Source: JANQSS01 sp965249735 (GTDB lineage Bacteria > Bacteroidota > Bacteroidia > Chitinophagales > Saprospiraceae). From it: 64,000 nucleotides of DNA. The stretch lies in contig CBDFMS010000026.1 of NCBI GenBank assembly GCA_965249735.1, forward strand, positions 806,001 through 870,000. The letters are read 5' to 3'. The translations under genes were made by a program, and so were the position numbers. The notes beneath the pieces are model-generated. The model made no database searches, was not told where the DNA came from, and was given only the letters and a program-made list of their open reading frames with translations. Shown piece after piece: positions 7,591 through 15,921 of the stretch; the first letter of the stretch is position 1; every line of letters begins with the position of its first letter.

Positions 7591-9252
7591 CTATCTGGCA
7601 AATGATGTGGCTCTTTTTTCACGGATTACCGTCACTTTTATCTGGCCCGGATACTGCATTTCATTTTGAATTTTCTCTGAAATCATAAATGAAAGGTCAT
7701 CGGCGTATTGATCACTCACTTTTTCACTTTCGAGAATGACACGCAATTCACGACCTGCTTGAAGCGCATAGGCCTTTTGCACACCGTCATAACCCATTGC
7801 CAATTCCTCTAGTTCACCGATCCGCTCGAGGTAGCTCTCCAATATTTCGCGTCGAGCACCCGGACGTGCACCGGATATTGCATCACATGCCTGAATGATA
7901 GGAGATATGATGGTGGACATTTCCATTTCATCGTGGTGTGCCCCGACAGCGTTACATACCGCATCCGGTTCTCCATGTTTACGACAAAGCTTTTCACCTA
8001 AGAGCGCATGTGACAATTCGGTTTCTTCTTCACCCACTTTCCCAATGTCATGGAGAAGGCCTGCTCGTTTAGCAAGCTTGATTTGCTTGGAGCTCAAGCC
8101 CAATTCTGAAGCCATTATCGCACAAAGATTGGCTGTCTCCATTGAATGCTTGAGAAGATTTTGGCCATAGGACGATCGGAAGCGCATACGTCCGACCTGT
8201 TTCACCAAGTAGGCATCAAGCCCATGTATATCCAGTTCAATGACGGTACGTTCGCCAATTTCGACGATTTGTTCATCAAGTTGTTTTCTCACTTTGGCTA
8301 CAACTTCTTCTATGCGAGCCGGATGAATCCTTCCATCCGCTACCAGTCGTTTGAGTGACAACCGGCATACTTCCCTTCTAATGGGATCGAAACTGGAAAT
8401 GATGATGGTCTCGGGTGTATCGTCGACCACAATTTCTGCTCCGGTGGCAGCTTCAAGTGCTCTAATATTTCGTCCCTCTCGACCGATAATTTGTCCTTTG
8501 ACATCGTCTGAAGGAAGGTTAAAAACAGAAACTGTATTCTCAATCGTATATTCTGCACACATACGTTGAATGCTCTGAATCACGATCTTTTTAGCTTCTT
8601 TTTTTGCGCTGTTTTTCGCTTCAGCCAATGTTTTTTTGACAATTGACATGGCGTCTGTTTCAGCTTTTGCCTTAATAGCTTCTATTAGTTGATCTTTGGC
8701 TTCTTGCTCAGACATCTGAGCAATATTTTCTAAATCCGAGATAAGGCGTTCATTCTGAATTTCAACTTCTTCCCGTTTCTTATTAACAATTTTCAGCTGT
8801 TTGTCAAGGTTTTCGCGAATCGTTTTGATTTCAGTCTCTTTTGCATCTATACCTTCAGTCTTATCTCGAAGCTTATTGTACCTTGATTGAATATCCTTTT
8901 CTTTTGATCCAACTTCCAGCTCCCGCTGCTTCATGTCCACCTTATGTTCTGCCTTAAAGGTTTCAAAGTTTGATTTCAGTTTTGAATATCGCTCTTTAGC
9001 TTCCTGGATTTTGCGTTGTTTGATGGATTCATTTCTATTCTCGGCCTTGGACATAATTTTATCTGCCTGGGTTTCGGCTTCATCCAATTTTCGCTGTGCG
9101 GTAACCCGTGCCCTTTCTAATTCGAGGTCAGCCTTTTGTTGAGCTTCCTCCAGCCGATCGGCGGCCTTCTTTTTGTTGATCAGATTGATGAGGATAAAAC
9201 CGACAATGGCTCCTACTACAATTCCGATGACACCTCCTACAATTCCTTCCAT
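7591..9252 (-). CDS. rny: Ribonuclease Y
   Basis: 553 residues with the RNase Y architecture: an N-terminal membrane helix (MEGIVGGVIGIVVGAIVGFIL), a long coiled coil (about 30-200), a KH domain (GQIIGREGRNIRALE) and an HD domain with His401-Asp402 in LLHDIGKVG. RNase Y is a membrane-anchored endoribonuclease that starts mRNA decay. A few residues before the KH domain is a Cys (RMCAEYTIE). It follows zapA after a short gap that probably holds a structured RNA, and it has its own strong terminator. Assignment is firm. Confidence 0.97.
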   Translation of the reverse strand: MEGIVGGVIGIVVGAIVGFILINLINKKKAADRLEEAQQKADLELERARVTAQRKLDEAETQADKIMSKAENRNESIKQRKIQEAKERYSKLKSNFETFKAEHKVDMKQRELEVGSKEKDIQSRYNKLRDKTEGIDAKETEIKTIRENLDKQLKIVNKKREEVEIQNERLISDLENIAQMSEQEAKDQLIEAIKAKAETDAMSIVKKTLAEAKNSAKKEAKKIVIQSIQRMCAEYTIENTVSVFNLPSDDVKGQIIGREGRNIRALEAATGAEIVVDDTPETIIISSFDPIRREVCRLSLKRLVADGRIHPARIEEVVAKVRKQLDEQIVEIGERTVIELDIHGLDAYLVKQVGRMRFRSSYGQNLLKHSMETANLCAIMASELGLSSKQIKLAKRAGLLHDIGKVGEEETELSHALLGEKLCRKHGEPDAVCNAVGAHHDEMEMSTIISPIIQACDAISGARPGARREILESYLERIGELEELAMGYDGVQKAYALQAGRELRVILESEKVSDQYADDLSFMISEKIQNEMQYPGQIKVTVIREKRATSFAR

Positions 9253-9254
9253 AG

Positions 9255-9356
9255 TATATAATTGATATATTGAAAAAATTAGTGCCTATCGCGACGGACT
9301 TAAAGACCTGTTGCGACAATGCACCATTCAACTACCTACCTCCACTTTAGGAGGTC
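9255..9356 (-). ncRNA. Candidate structured RNA, possibly 6S RNA (SsrS)
   Basis: The gap between zapA and rny folds strongly on the minus strand. The zapA stop codon sits in a hairpin (ACCTCC-TAAAGT-GGAGGT). About 20 bases further, GTGC...GTCGC can pair with GCGATAGGCAC around a purine/pyrimidine loop, followed by an A/U-rich tail. I recall 6S RNA being annotated at the zapA-rny junction in other Bacteroidota, and ssrS also neighbours zapA in E. coli. The boundaries and identity are inferred; a covariance-model search would decide. Confidence 0.38.
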
Positions 9357-9646
9357 TGCATATACTGATCGAGAAGTTGATCGAGTCGGTTCAACTCAGG
9401 TGAGGACAAGTCTAGATCGGACACATGTCCGGACTTGAATTTATTCAGATCGACGGCATACGTCAATAGAACCATGGAGAGGCATTCTCGCAGGTCCTTT
9501 GTTTTGTACGTATTTTGAAATTCCAACACTTTTCGGTTGATTTCTGCTACAATATTTTGAATTTGCTGGACTTCATCAGCATGGACTTTTAACGGAAAAC
9601 TCCGGCCACTAATGATTACATTGATTTTTTCCATCTGTTCACTCAT
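9347..9646 (-). CDS. zapA: Cell division protein ZapA
   Basis: 99 residues, typical for ZapA. The N-terminal half (KINVIISGRSFPLKVHADE) matches the ZapA dimer head and the middle is the coiled coil (QNIVAEINRKVLEFQNTYK). ZapA binds FtsZ polymers and bundles them at the Z ring. It begins two bases after the stop of a small coiled-coil gene and precedes rny. The stop codon lies inside the hairpin described for the candidate RNA. Assignment is good on sequence and context. Confidence 0.88.
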   Translation of the reverse strand: MSEQMEKINVIISGRSFPLKVHADEVQQIQNIVAEINRKVLEFQNTYKTKDLRECLSMVLLTYAVDLNKFKSGHVSDLDLSSPELNRLDQLLDQYMQTS

Positions 9647-9648
9647 CC

Positions 9649-9918
9649 CTAAATTTCTTTTACCATCTCAATGCAATGCTCGATTTCATTGATGTATTTA
9701 TCCAACTCCTTTTTAATAGTATCGATCTGATCCGGTTTCCTCCCGTTTTGATGCTGTTTCGATTCATCAAAGATCTCTTCCAGATCAGCAATTTTATTTT
9801 TTAAAGCATTAATTTCTTCGTTCAATTGGTGATTCTCAGCGGTAGTGGCAACTAACTGTTCTCCCAAATTTCTGATCTTATCCTCAATTTTTGCCAGTAA
9901 ACCAGACTGTTCACTCAT
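9649..9918 (-). CDS. Small ZapB-like coiled-coil protein
   Basis: 89 residues, almost entirely predicted coiled coil (LLAKIEDKIRNLGEQLVATTAENHQLNEEI and following heptads). No catalytic motif, signal peptide or membrane segment is seen. It directly precedes zapA with a 2-bp gap. Small coiled-coil proteins are common in this position between pheT and zapA in Bacteroidota. By analogy with ZapB it may bridge ZapA to other division or nucleoid factors, but sequence similarity to ZapB beyond coiled-coil character is not demonstrable by eye. Confidence 0.62.
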   Translation of the reverse strand: MSEQSGLLAKIEDKIRNLGEQLVATTAENHQLNEEINALKNKIADLEEIFDESKQHQNGRKPDQIDTIKKELDKYINEIEHCIEMVKEI

Positions 9919-10097
9919 AGTGCAAAGTTAATTAATTCTCGTGATACACTAATTGTACATTCAATCTATATAACTGATTGAATACTAATATTTTATAGAC
10001 AGTAAGTGACATAAGGGGTTGAAGATGTCAGCTGATTTCAGGAACAATTCAAACGAATCAACTTTATCTCCAGAGGACAAAATGACTACATGAGTAA

Positions 10098-12515
10098 TTA
10101 TCGAAGTTCTGCTCCCAAATTACGCTGAAAAGCAGTCATCAGTTTAGAGACCATTTTATCCACTTCTTTGTCCTGAAGGGTCTTTTGATCATCCAAAAAG
10201 TCTATTCGAACACCCATTGACTTTTTGCCTTTCCCAATATGTTCTTCATTCTCATAGATGTCAAACAGGCTAAAATGCTTGATCTTCTTATTATTTGCAT
10301 TTTTGATGACCGTTTGAATATCGTTGTATGAAATGCTATCCTCCACGATTAGTGCCATATCACGCTGCGTTCCGGGAAATTTACTTACCGTCTGGTAGGT
10401 CACCTGATGTTGTGACCAAATCTCATAACACGCCCCAAAATTAAGTTGGGCGTAATAGATGGGCTGATCCAGGTCGAAACGTCTACAAAGTTCATCATCT
10501 ACCTTGCAGATGAATCCCAGTTGTCTTTTGCCTTTTAAGACCACCTGTCCATAGTCGGCATAGGCTATCGGTTCGTCTTTGTACGATATTCCTTTCACTA
10601 CATTGACGGGTAACCCTTGCTCCAAAATGGACTTCGCATGATAGTAGTCAGCAGGTAAAGGCTTTTTCTTCCAATGTTCATCGGTTTGTTGCCCCGTAAC
10701 TACAAAAGACAATATTTCCTTTTCATTAAAACCATCGTCTTGCTTTGTATAGGCATGTCCAAATTCAAACAGAATTAGGTCACGATTTTGATGTTTAGTA
10801 TTTTGACTGACAGCTTCCAATGCAGAATGTATCAGATCCGGACGCATAATATCCAGATGAGAGTTACTGGTATTGAGGACTGGGACCAAGTCGGATCTTT
10901 TACTGTAATAAGCAGATTTGGAAAGTGAAAGATTCATCATTTGATGAAATCCCCTGGCAGTAAAGCGATCGACGAGTCGCTTTCTCAGTTCATGAATAGC
11001 ATCGCCTTCTGAGTGAACTATACTCGTCTTTAGTTTGGAAGAAACGGCCACCTGATCGTATCCATATACTCGAAGTAATTCTTCAATGACGTCCACCTCT
11101 CGCACGACATCCGATTTATCGGTCGGAATTAGAACATCGAAATAGTCATCGGTTTCGTTCTCAATTTCCATGTTAAGATGATCAAATAATTGCCTCAAAT
11201 CTTCATGTGAAAAATCTACACCGATTAATGTATTGGCTCGTTCTCGTCTAAGCCGAACTGATTTCTTTAATATTGGATTTGGATAAATATCAAATACAGG
11301 TTCAGCGACACTTGCTCCACATAGTTCTTTCATCATATTAGCCGCACGCCATACAGCTTCATCGGTAATATTTGGATCACTTCCCTTCTCAAAGACTTTA
11401 GCAGCGTCCGTGCGCAAGCCATGCCGCATGCTGCTTTTTCGAATAGATTCGGCATTAAAGTGAGCGGACTCTAGAAAGATACGTGTTGTAGTTTCAGAAA
11501 CACCACTATGTATTCCACCGAAGACTCCACCTATACACATCGGTTGTTCATGCGCATCGCAGATCATAAGATCTTGATCATCCAGTTTTCGTTCAACCTC
11601 GTCGAGTGAAACGAAAATGGTATCCTGAGGTAAGGTATCCACAATGATACCTGCTCCGTTTACCTTATCGAGATCAAAAGCGTGCAACGGTTGCCCATAT
11701 TCATGGAGAACGTAATTTGTTATATCAACAACATTGTTGATTGGTCTGACCCCGATTGAATTCAATCGATTTTGCAACCAGGAAGGGCTTTCCCCTATTT
11801 TGATATCCTCTAAAATGAGACCCGAATACCTTGGACAGGCTTCGGCATTTTTGACCACAACAGAAAAATCTACCAATTTTCCGTCGGTTTCTTTTTTAAT
11901 CTCGGGATAGGTTAATTCCAATTTCTTGCCTGCTTTATAACCAAGGCCGGCGGCCAGATCCCGGGCTACACCCAGATGTGATGTTCCATCAGACCGATTA
12001 GGTGTCAAACCTATTTCATAAACGAAATCTTTTTCAACGTGAAACAACTGAGTGGCGGGTATGCCAATCTTTGTTGCATCAGGTAGGACGACGATGCCTT
12101 CATGGCTTTGACCAAGTCCAAGTTCATCTTCGGCACAAATCATCCCTTCAGACAACTCCCCTCTTATTTTTGACTTTCTAATAGTCCAGGCTTCCCCTTC
12201 AGGACTGAAGAGCTCAGTTCCAACAGTAGCGACAAGCACTTTCTGTCCAGCAGCCACATTTGGTGCCCCACACACGACATGAAGCGGTGCGCCGTCTGCG
12301 ATATCGACGGTGGTTATGGACAATCGATCTGCATTTGGGTGCTGTTGACAAGTGAGTACCTCGCCAGTGACAATTCCTTTCAAACCACCCTTGATTGATT
12401 CGAAGTCTTCAATGCCTTCTACCTCAAGCCCAAGTGTTGTCAACCAATATTCCAACTCTTCACTTGTCAGATCAAAATCCAGATACGTTTTAAGCCAATT
12501 GTGAGATATTTTCAT
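10098..12515 (-). CDS. pheT: Phenylalanine-tRNA ligase beta subunit
   Basis: 805 residues, the full PheT length. Order of domains: N-terminal MKISHNWLKTYL, an EMAP-like tRNA-binding OB fold (GLKGIVTGEVLTC...HPNADRLSITTVDI), the B3/B4 editing domain, B5, the catalytic-like core, and a C-terminal anticodon-binding FDX-ACB domain (KFPGTQRDMALIVEDSISY). With PheS it charges tRNA-Phe. pheS is not in the window, so the subunits are encoded separately. Upstream lie two adjacent palindromes (12601-12638). Assignment is firm. Confidence 0.97.
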   Translation of the reverse strand: MKISHNWLKTYLDFDLTSEELEYWLTTLGLEVEGIEDFESIKGGLKGIVTGEVLTCQQHPNADRLSITTVDIADGAPLHVVCGAPNVAAGQKVLVATVGTELFSPEGEAWTIRKSKIRGELSEGMICAEDELGLGQSHEGIVVLPDATKIGIPATQLFHVEKDFVYEIGLTPNRSDGTSHLGVARDLAAGLGYKAGKKLELTYPEIKKETDGKLVDFSVVVKNAEACPRYSGLILEDIKIGESPSWLQNRLNSIGVRPINNVVDITNYVLHEYGQPLHAFDLDKVNGAGIIVDTLPQDTIFVSLDEVERKLDDQDLMICDAHEQPMCIGGVFGGIHSGVSETTTRIFLESAHFNAESIRKSSMRHGLRTDAAKVFEKGSDPNITDEAVWRAANMMKELCGASVAEPVFDIYPNPILKKSVRLRRERANTLIGVDFSHEDLRQLFDHLNMEIENETDDYFDVLIPTDKSDVVREVDVIEELLRVYGYDQVAVSSKLKTSIVHSEGDAIHELRKRLVDRFTARGFHQMMNLSLSKSAYYSKRSDLVPVLNTSNSHLDIMRPDLIHSALEAVSQNTKHQNRDLILFEFGHAYTKQDDGFNEKEILSFVVTGQQTDEHWKKKPLPADYYHAKSILEQGLPVNVVKGISYKDEPIAYADYGQVVLKGKRQLGFICKVDDELCRRFDLDQPIYYAQLNFGACYEIWSQHQVTYQTVSKFPGTQRDMALIVEDSISYNDIQTVIKNANNKKIKHFSLFDIYENEEHIGKGKKSMGVRIDFLDDQKTLQDKEVDKMVSKLMTAFQRNLGAELR

Positions 12516-12600
12516 GGTGAATTTCTATGAAGCGGCAAAGGTAATCATTCGCTTTTCGCTTTACCCAATGTGGCTTGGGCTTTATCAAATGTGTTATTAA

Positions 12601-12638
12601 GTGCCTTGCATCTATAGATGCAAAGCACCTATAGGTGC
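12601..12638. repeat. Two adjacent palindromes upstream of pheT
   Basis: TTGCATCTATAGATGCAA (12606-12623) and GCACCTATAGGTGC (12625-12638) are both perfect palindromes centred on TATA. GTGC at 12601-12604 can extend the first stem by pairing with GCAC at 12625-12628, which is also the left arm of the second palindrome. The two extended helices are therefore mutually exclusive in RNA. The site lies 86-123 bp upstream of the pheT start and 91 bp after the stop of the lipoprotein gene. Confidence 0.6.
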
Positions 12639-12728
12639 CTGATCGCAAAGTTAAGACCTGTCATGAATACAGGGCCATAACCTGAAAACAAAGGTTCGAC
12701 TAACATACAAGAGTCGACCAACTAATTT

Positions 12729-13559
12729 CTATTGAACAACTTTCTGACTTACCGTTTGTAAAACCCGTTTGGAATCAGAAGTTGATTCATTAATGAAAAG
12801 AATAATTTCACAATTCTCTGCTACCCACCAACCATCTTGTGGTGGTATAGTGAAGGTGGAAAGCGAACGCGTATAAATCTCCCCTTTTTTAAAACTATTA
12901 CCAAGGTTATCACCTTCCGGCGATGTCAAGATTTCTCGCAATACATGATCATGGACGAAATCTTCGACCAAGCCTTGTAAATCAGTCTGTGGATCAACCA
13001 AACCCGATTCGGCAATGATTGCTGTAACATTCAGTGGAACTTCAATATCATCAACTGGAATAAAGGTGATTTCAATATCAACATTTCGAGACTGCGGTGA
13101 ATAATTCAAGTCTATAGACAAATTTATTTCACTTGGCCGATTTAATTCTTCAATGATACCATCCGGCCATTTTTCTTTAATTGTATAGAAGCGTCCACCA
13201 TCGCCCGGACTTATCGTGCGATTAATTGCTGCTGCAGGTTTTGAAAATAAAGTTCCTAAATGGTCCTGCATCTGTTGTCCATTTTCAGTTTTGAATTCAT
13301 ATTGACTGTTAGGATGAAGATTATCAAAACCTATTGAGTGAACAGCGACAGAAATAATTCTGTCCTTTCCGTAAATAGTCTTTAGGTTTTCTACTATTCG
13401 CGCCCCTTCCGGACAATTTGGACAACTGACTCCTGTGAAGTCTTCGACTAAAACGGTTTTATTCCCGGGTGGAACGACGACTTCCAACATAGGCACAGGT
13501 TCTTCCTCACAGGCGATGAAAAGCGTCGAAATTATAATTAGAAAAATATATTTTTTCAT
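12729..13559 (-). CDS. Omp28-related lipoprotein with thioredoxin-like CxxC
   Basis: 276 residues. A lipoprotein signal ends at Cys17 (LFIAC), so the protein is lipid-anchored in the envelope. Residues 37-50 (LVEDFTGVSCPNCP) give a thioredoxin-like start with Cys46 and Cys49, followed by a fold resembling the Omp28-related family of Bacteroidota; the C-terminal half is beta-rich (NLSIDLNYSPQSRNVDIEITF). Function of this family is not established; a thiol role is suggested by the CPNC motif. It lies 3 bp after a DUF6029-type barrel gene on the same strand, so the two are likely co-expressed. Confidence 0.75.
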   Translation of the reverse strand: MKKYIFLIIISTLFIACEEEPVPMLEVVVPPGNKTVLVEDFTGVSCPNCPEGARIVENLKTIYGKDRIISVAVHSIGFDNLHPNSQYEFKTENGQQMQDHLGTLFSKPAAAINRTISPGDGGRFYTIKEKWPDGIIEELNRPSEINLSIDLNYSPQSRNVDIEITFIPVDDIEVPLNVTAIIAESGLVDPQTDLQGLVEDFVHDHVLREILTSPEGDNLGNSFKKGEIYTRSLSTFTIPPQDGWWVAENCEIILFINESTSDSKRVLQTVSQKVVQ

Positions 13560-13562
13560 AAT

Positions 13563-15227
13563 CTAAAATGTTGAATTGACTGAAAACTTAAATCCGCTAA
13601 ATGCCGGTTCTAATCTACATACACCACCTGCACACACGATGCCCTCAACTTGTTTTACATAAGAAAGTGCAAATCGGTTGCTTTTTTTGACAAAGGCGAC
13701 TCCAACAGTCGGATAATTTAACTCGCCCGTCTTTTTTGGGTCAATATTGAACATGTCTGAAACTGTAAATACCCAATGCGGTGCAATACCGTATTCTGCC
13801 AACCCATAAATCCAGCTTCCAAAATCCTGATCGGTAATCATATATTGCATTTCGAAACGCAGAGATTTTTTTTGATTTAATTTGCGCAAATATTCTAAGA
13901 AGGGCGTTACTGCTTGTACATTCTCTTCCAATTCAGGTTTTCCTTCATAAACGCGTTGATTGTATTCGACAATTTGGAGACCACCAGTGAGTCTATATTT
14001 TCTTGCTTTTTTAAGCAAAATTTCAGAATAGATTTCCCTGTAAAGTAATTCGTCATCCTGATCCACGATGTTGGCAAAATTGACGTTGAAGCTCAATTTT
14101 TTGGAAGGGCTGTAACGAACATCGGCCTGAACTGCAAACTCACCAAAATCCTGAGTTGCCGGGCTATATCGGGCAGTGAGCCGGTATGTATTTTCCCTAT
14201 TCATTGGCGGTAAATAATTGATGACCCCATTGGTCATCGAGAGTGTTGGATCTGTTCGAAACGAAAAGTGTTCCGTGTGTTTCACTTCCAGGAGTATACC
14301 CAGTCCTTTTTTAGCATAAGACAAACTTGAGTACAAAACTGTACCATCATGATTGACGTATTGTCCGGGACTCGTAACATTGTTGGCGTCTGTTTTAAGA
14401 TCAAACGGGTCGAAAATCGGACTATCTGTTTTATAGGCCCCTTCGATGTACCAGGAAAATGGCCCTGATGTCAATCGATTGAATAATGACAACGCATACA
14501 CATTGTATTTCAATTCCACTTGTTCTTTATCTTCTCCCAGATAAAGAGCTGTAACATTTTGCAATGTTTCAATAGTTGACTCAGTCATTGTTCTGTTGAC
14601 TATTCCAAATCCTGGTGCCAGGGAAACTTTGCTATTTTCCGGATTAATATATCCTTCGATCGAAAGACCTTTGATATTTGCCCCATGTGTTTGTGGTACA
14701 TCTGCCGTTTCACTACTTAATCCAAGTGGATTTTTTTGCTTTCCGGCAAATCCCTTAATTGTCCAATTCTCACCGAGATCATAAACCAGGCGAAATCCCT
14801 GCAGTGCATTATCGATGAAAAGAGGACGCTCTTCATATGCTCTATATATAATGCCTGATCCTATCTGATCATAGATGAATCCTGCAGTAATGTCCAGGTC
14901 ATTGATTTTTTTGTTGATATACCAGCGACCGATGCCTGCTCCATTGAACGATCCATTTGGATTTTGAAGATTTGAATTATTGAACATATCGAAGCGTATT
15001 CCAACGTCAAATCCTCTGTAAGCATAAGCAAGATTCAACCATCCTTCAATACCGACTAGCTGGTTGTCATATTGGGGGGTGCCTCCTGCCCCGATATCCG
15101 CGTCGTCAATGAATAAGTTAGCACCAAGCTCGAGGTCTCCGGAGAAGACTCCTTGGTCTTGTGCATATGCAATTTGGCCAAAAAAGACCAGTGGGAGTAG
15201 CATACACCAGTGTAGGTATTTCGTCAT
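13563..15227 (-). CDS. DUF6029-type outer-membrane beta-barrel protein
   Basis: 554 residues with a signal peptide (MTKYLHWCMLLPLVFFGQIAYAQ) and then alternating amphipathic beta-strands through to the C-terminal aromatic residue (FKFSVNSTF), the pattern of an outer-membrane barrel. The early sequence (GVFSGDLELGANLFIDDADIG, then GIIYRAYEERPLFIDNALQG) matches what I know of DUF6029 proteins in Bacteroidota. It has no known activity. It pairs with the Omp28-like lipoprotein immediately downstream, an association that suggests a shared envelope function. Confidence 0.7.
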   Translation of the reverse strand: MTKYLHWCMLLPLVFFGQIAYAQDQGVFSGDLELGANLFIDDADIGAGGTPQYDNQLVGIEGWLNLAYAYRGFDVGIRFDMFNNSNLQNPNGSFNGAGIGRWYINKKINDLDITAGFIYDQIGSGIIYRAYEERPLFIDNALQGFRLVYDLGENWTIKGFAGKQKNPLGLSSETADVPQTHGANIKGLSIEGYINPENSKVSLAPGFGIVNRTMTESTIETLQNVTALYLGEDKEQVELKYNVYALSLFNRLTSGPFSWYIEGAYKTDSPIFDPFDLKTDANNVTSPGQYVNHDGTVLYSSLSYAKKGLGILLEVKHTEHFSFRTDPTLSMTNGVINYLPPMNRENTYRLTARYSPATQDFGEFAVQADVRYSPSKKLSFNVNFANIVDQDDELLYREIYSEILLKKARKYRLTGGLQIVEYNQRVYEGKPELEENVQAVTPFLEYLRKLNQKKSLRFEMQYMITDQDFGSWIYGLAEYGIAPHWVFTVSDMFNIDPKKTGELNYPTVGVAFVKKSNRFALSYVKQVEGIVCAGGVCRLEPAFSGFKFSVNSTF

Positions 15228-15341
15228 TTGCTATTGGTAAAACGTTAATTCGAGGTTAAAGTAAAGGTTTTTCATTTTGATGGGGATAAAATTATCCCAA
15301 CTTTATGTTCTAAATCTGTCGCTCATTAATATAAACCTCAC

Positions 15342-15851
15342 ATGAAAAATTTGATACGTCTAGCCACACTCCCACTTTTTGCTCTATTGTTTTGTGCATC
15401 CACCTTTGCTCAGAAGACCCTGCCTGACACAGAGGTCACTACATTGTCCGGGGAAAGGGTAAGCATTGCTGAACATGCAAAGAATGGTAAAATTACAGTG
15501 TTAAGTTTCTGGGCCACATGGTGTTCTCCATGTAAAAAAGAGCTTGACGCCATCTCAGAAGTATATGACGAATGGGACGAACTCTATAATGCCGAACTTG
15601 TCGCTATCAGTGTTGATAATACTCGAAGTGTTGCCAAAGTTGGACCACTAGTCGCTCAAAAAGGGTGGGATTATCAAGTATACCTCGATTCAAATCAGGA
15701 GCTACAAAAGAGTTTGAACTTTCGCGTAGTTCCTCAGACATACGTGATTGATGAAAATGGTGTCATTGTATATGAACACACTGGCTATGTTCCAGGTGAT
15801 GAATATGAATTAGAAAAGAAACTGGCGGAATTGTCGAACGGAGGAAAATAG
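15342..15851 (+). CDS. TlpA/ResA-type thioredoxin-like protein
   Basis: 169 residues: signal peptide of about 24 residues ending in AQ, then a thioredoxin fold with the active site WATWCSPCKK (Cys61, Cys64) and the cis-Pro motif RVVPQTYVID. Proteins of this kind reduce disulfides in the periplasm, often for cytochrome c maturation or of partner envelope proteins. It is monocistronic, divergent from the DUF6029/Omp28 pair, whose lipoprotein also carries a CxxC; a redox link between them is possible but only inferred. A strong terminator follows. Confidence 0.9.
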   Translation: MKNLIRLATLPLFALLFCASTFAQKTLPDTEVTTLSGERVSIAEHAKNGKITVLSFWATWCSPCKKELDAISEVYDEWDELYNAELVAISVDNTRSVAKVGPLVAQKGWDYQVYLDSNQELQKSLNFRVVPQTYVIDENGVIVYEHTGYVPGDEYELEKKLAELSNGGK

Positions 15852-15882
15852 TCTTCCAGAAACGATATAATCTAAAAAAGGT

Positions 15883-15912
15883 AACCCTGAACGTTTGAAC
15901 ACGTTCAGGGTT
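15883..15912. terminator. Bidirectional terminator between the thioredoxin and ABC-F genes
   Basis: Perfect 12-bp stem (AACCCTGAACGT / ACGTTCAGGGTT), 6-base loop, followed by TTCTTTTTTTT on the plus strand and by CTTTTTT shortly after it on the minus strand. It separates two convergent genes. Confidence 0.88.
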
Positions 15913-15921
15913 TTCTTTTTT

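Noticed and set aside
12601..12638. T-box or other known riboswitch upstream of pheT
   Set aside because: No T-box specifier stem or antiterminator motif is visible; only two short palindromes are present, and T-boxes are not known from this phylum for pheT.
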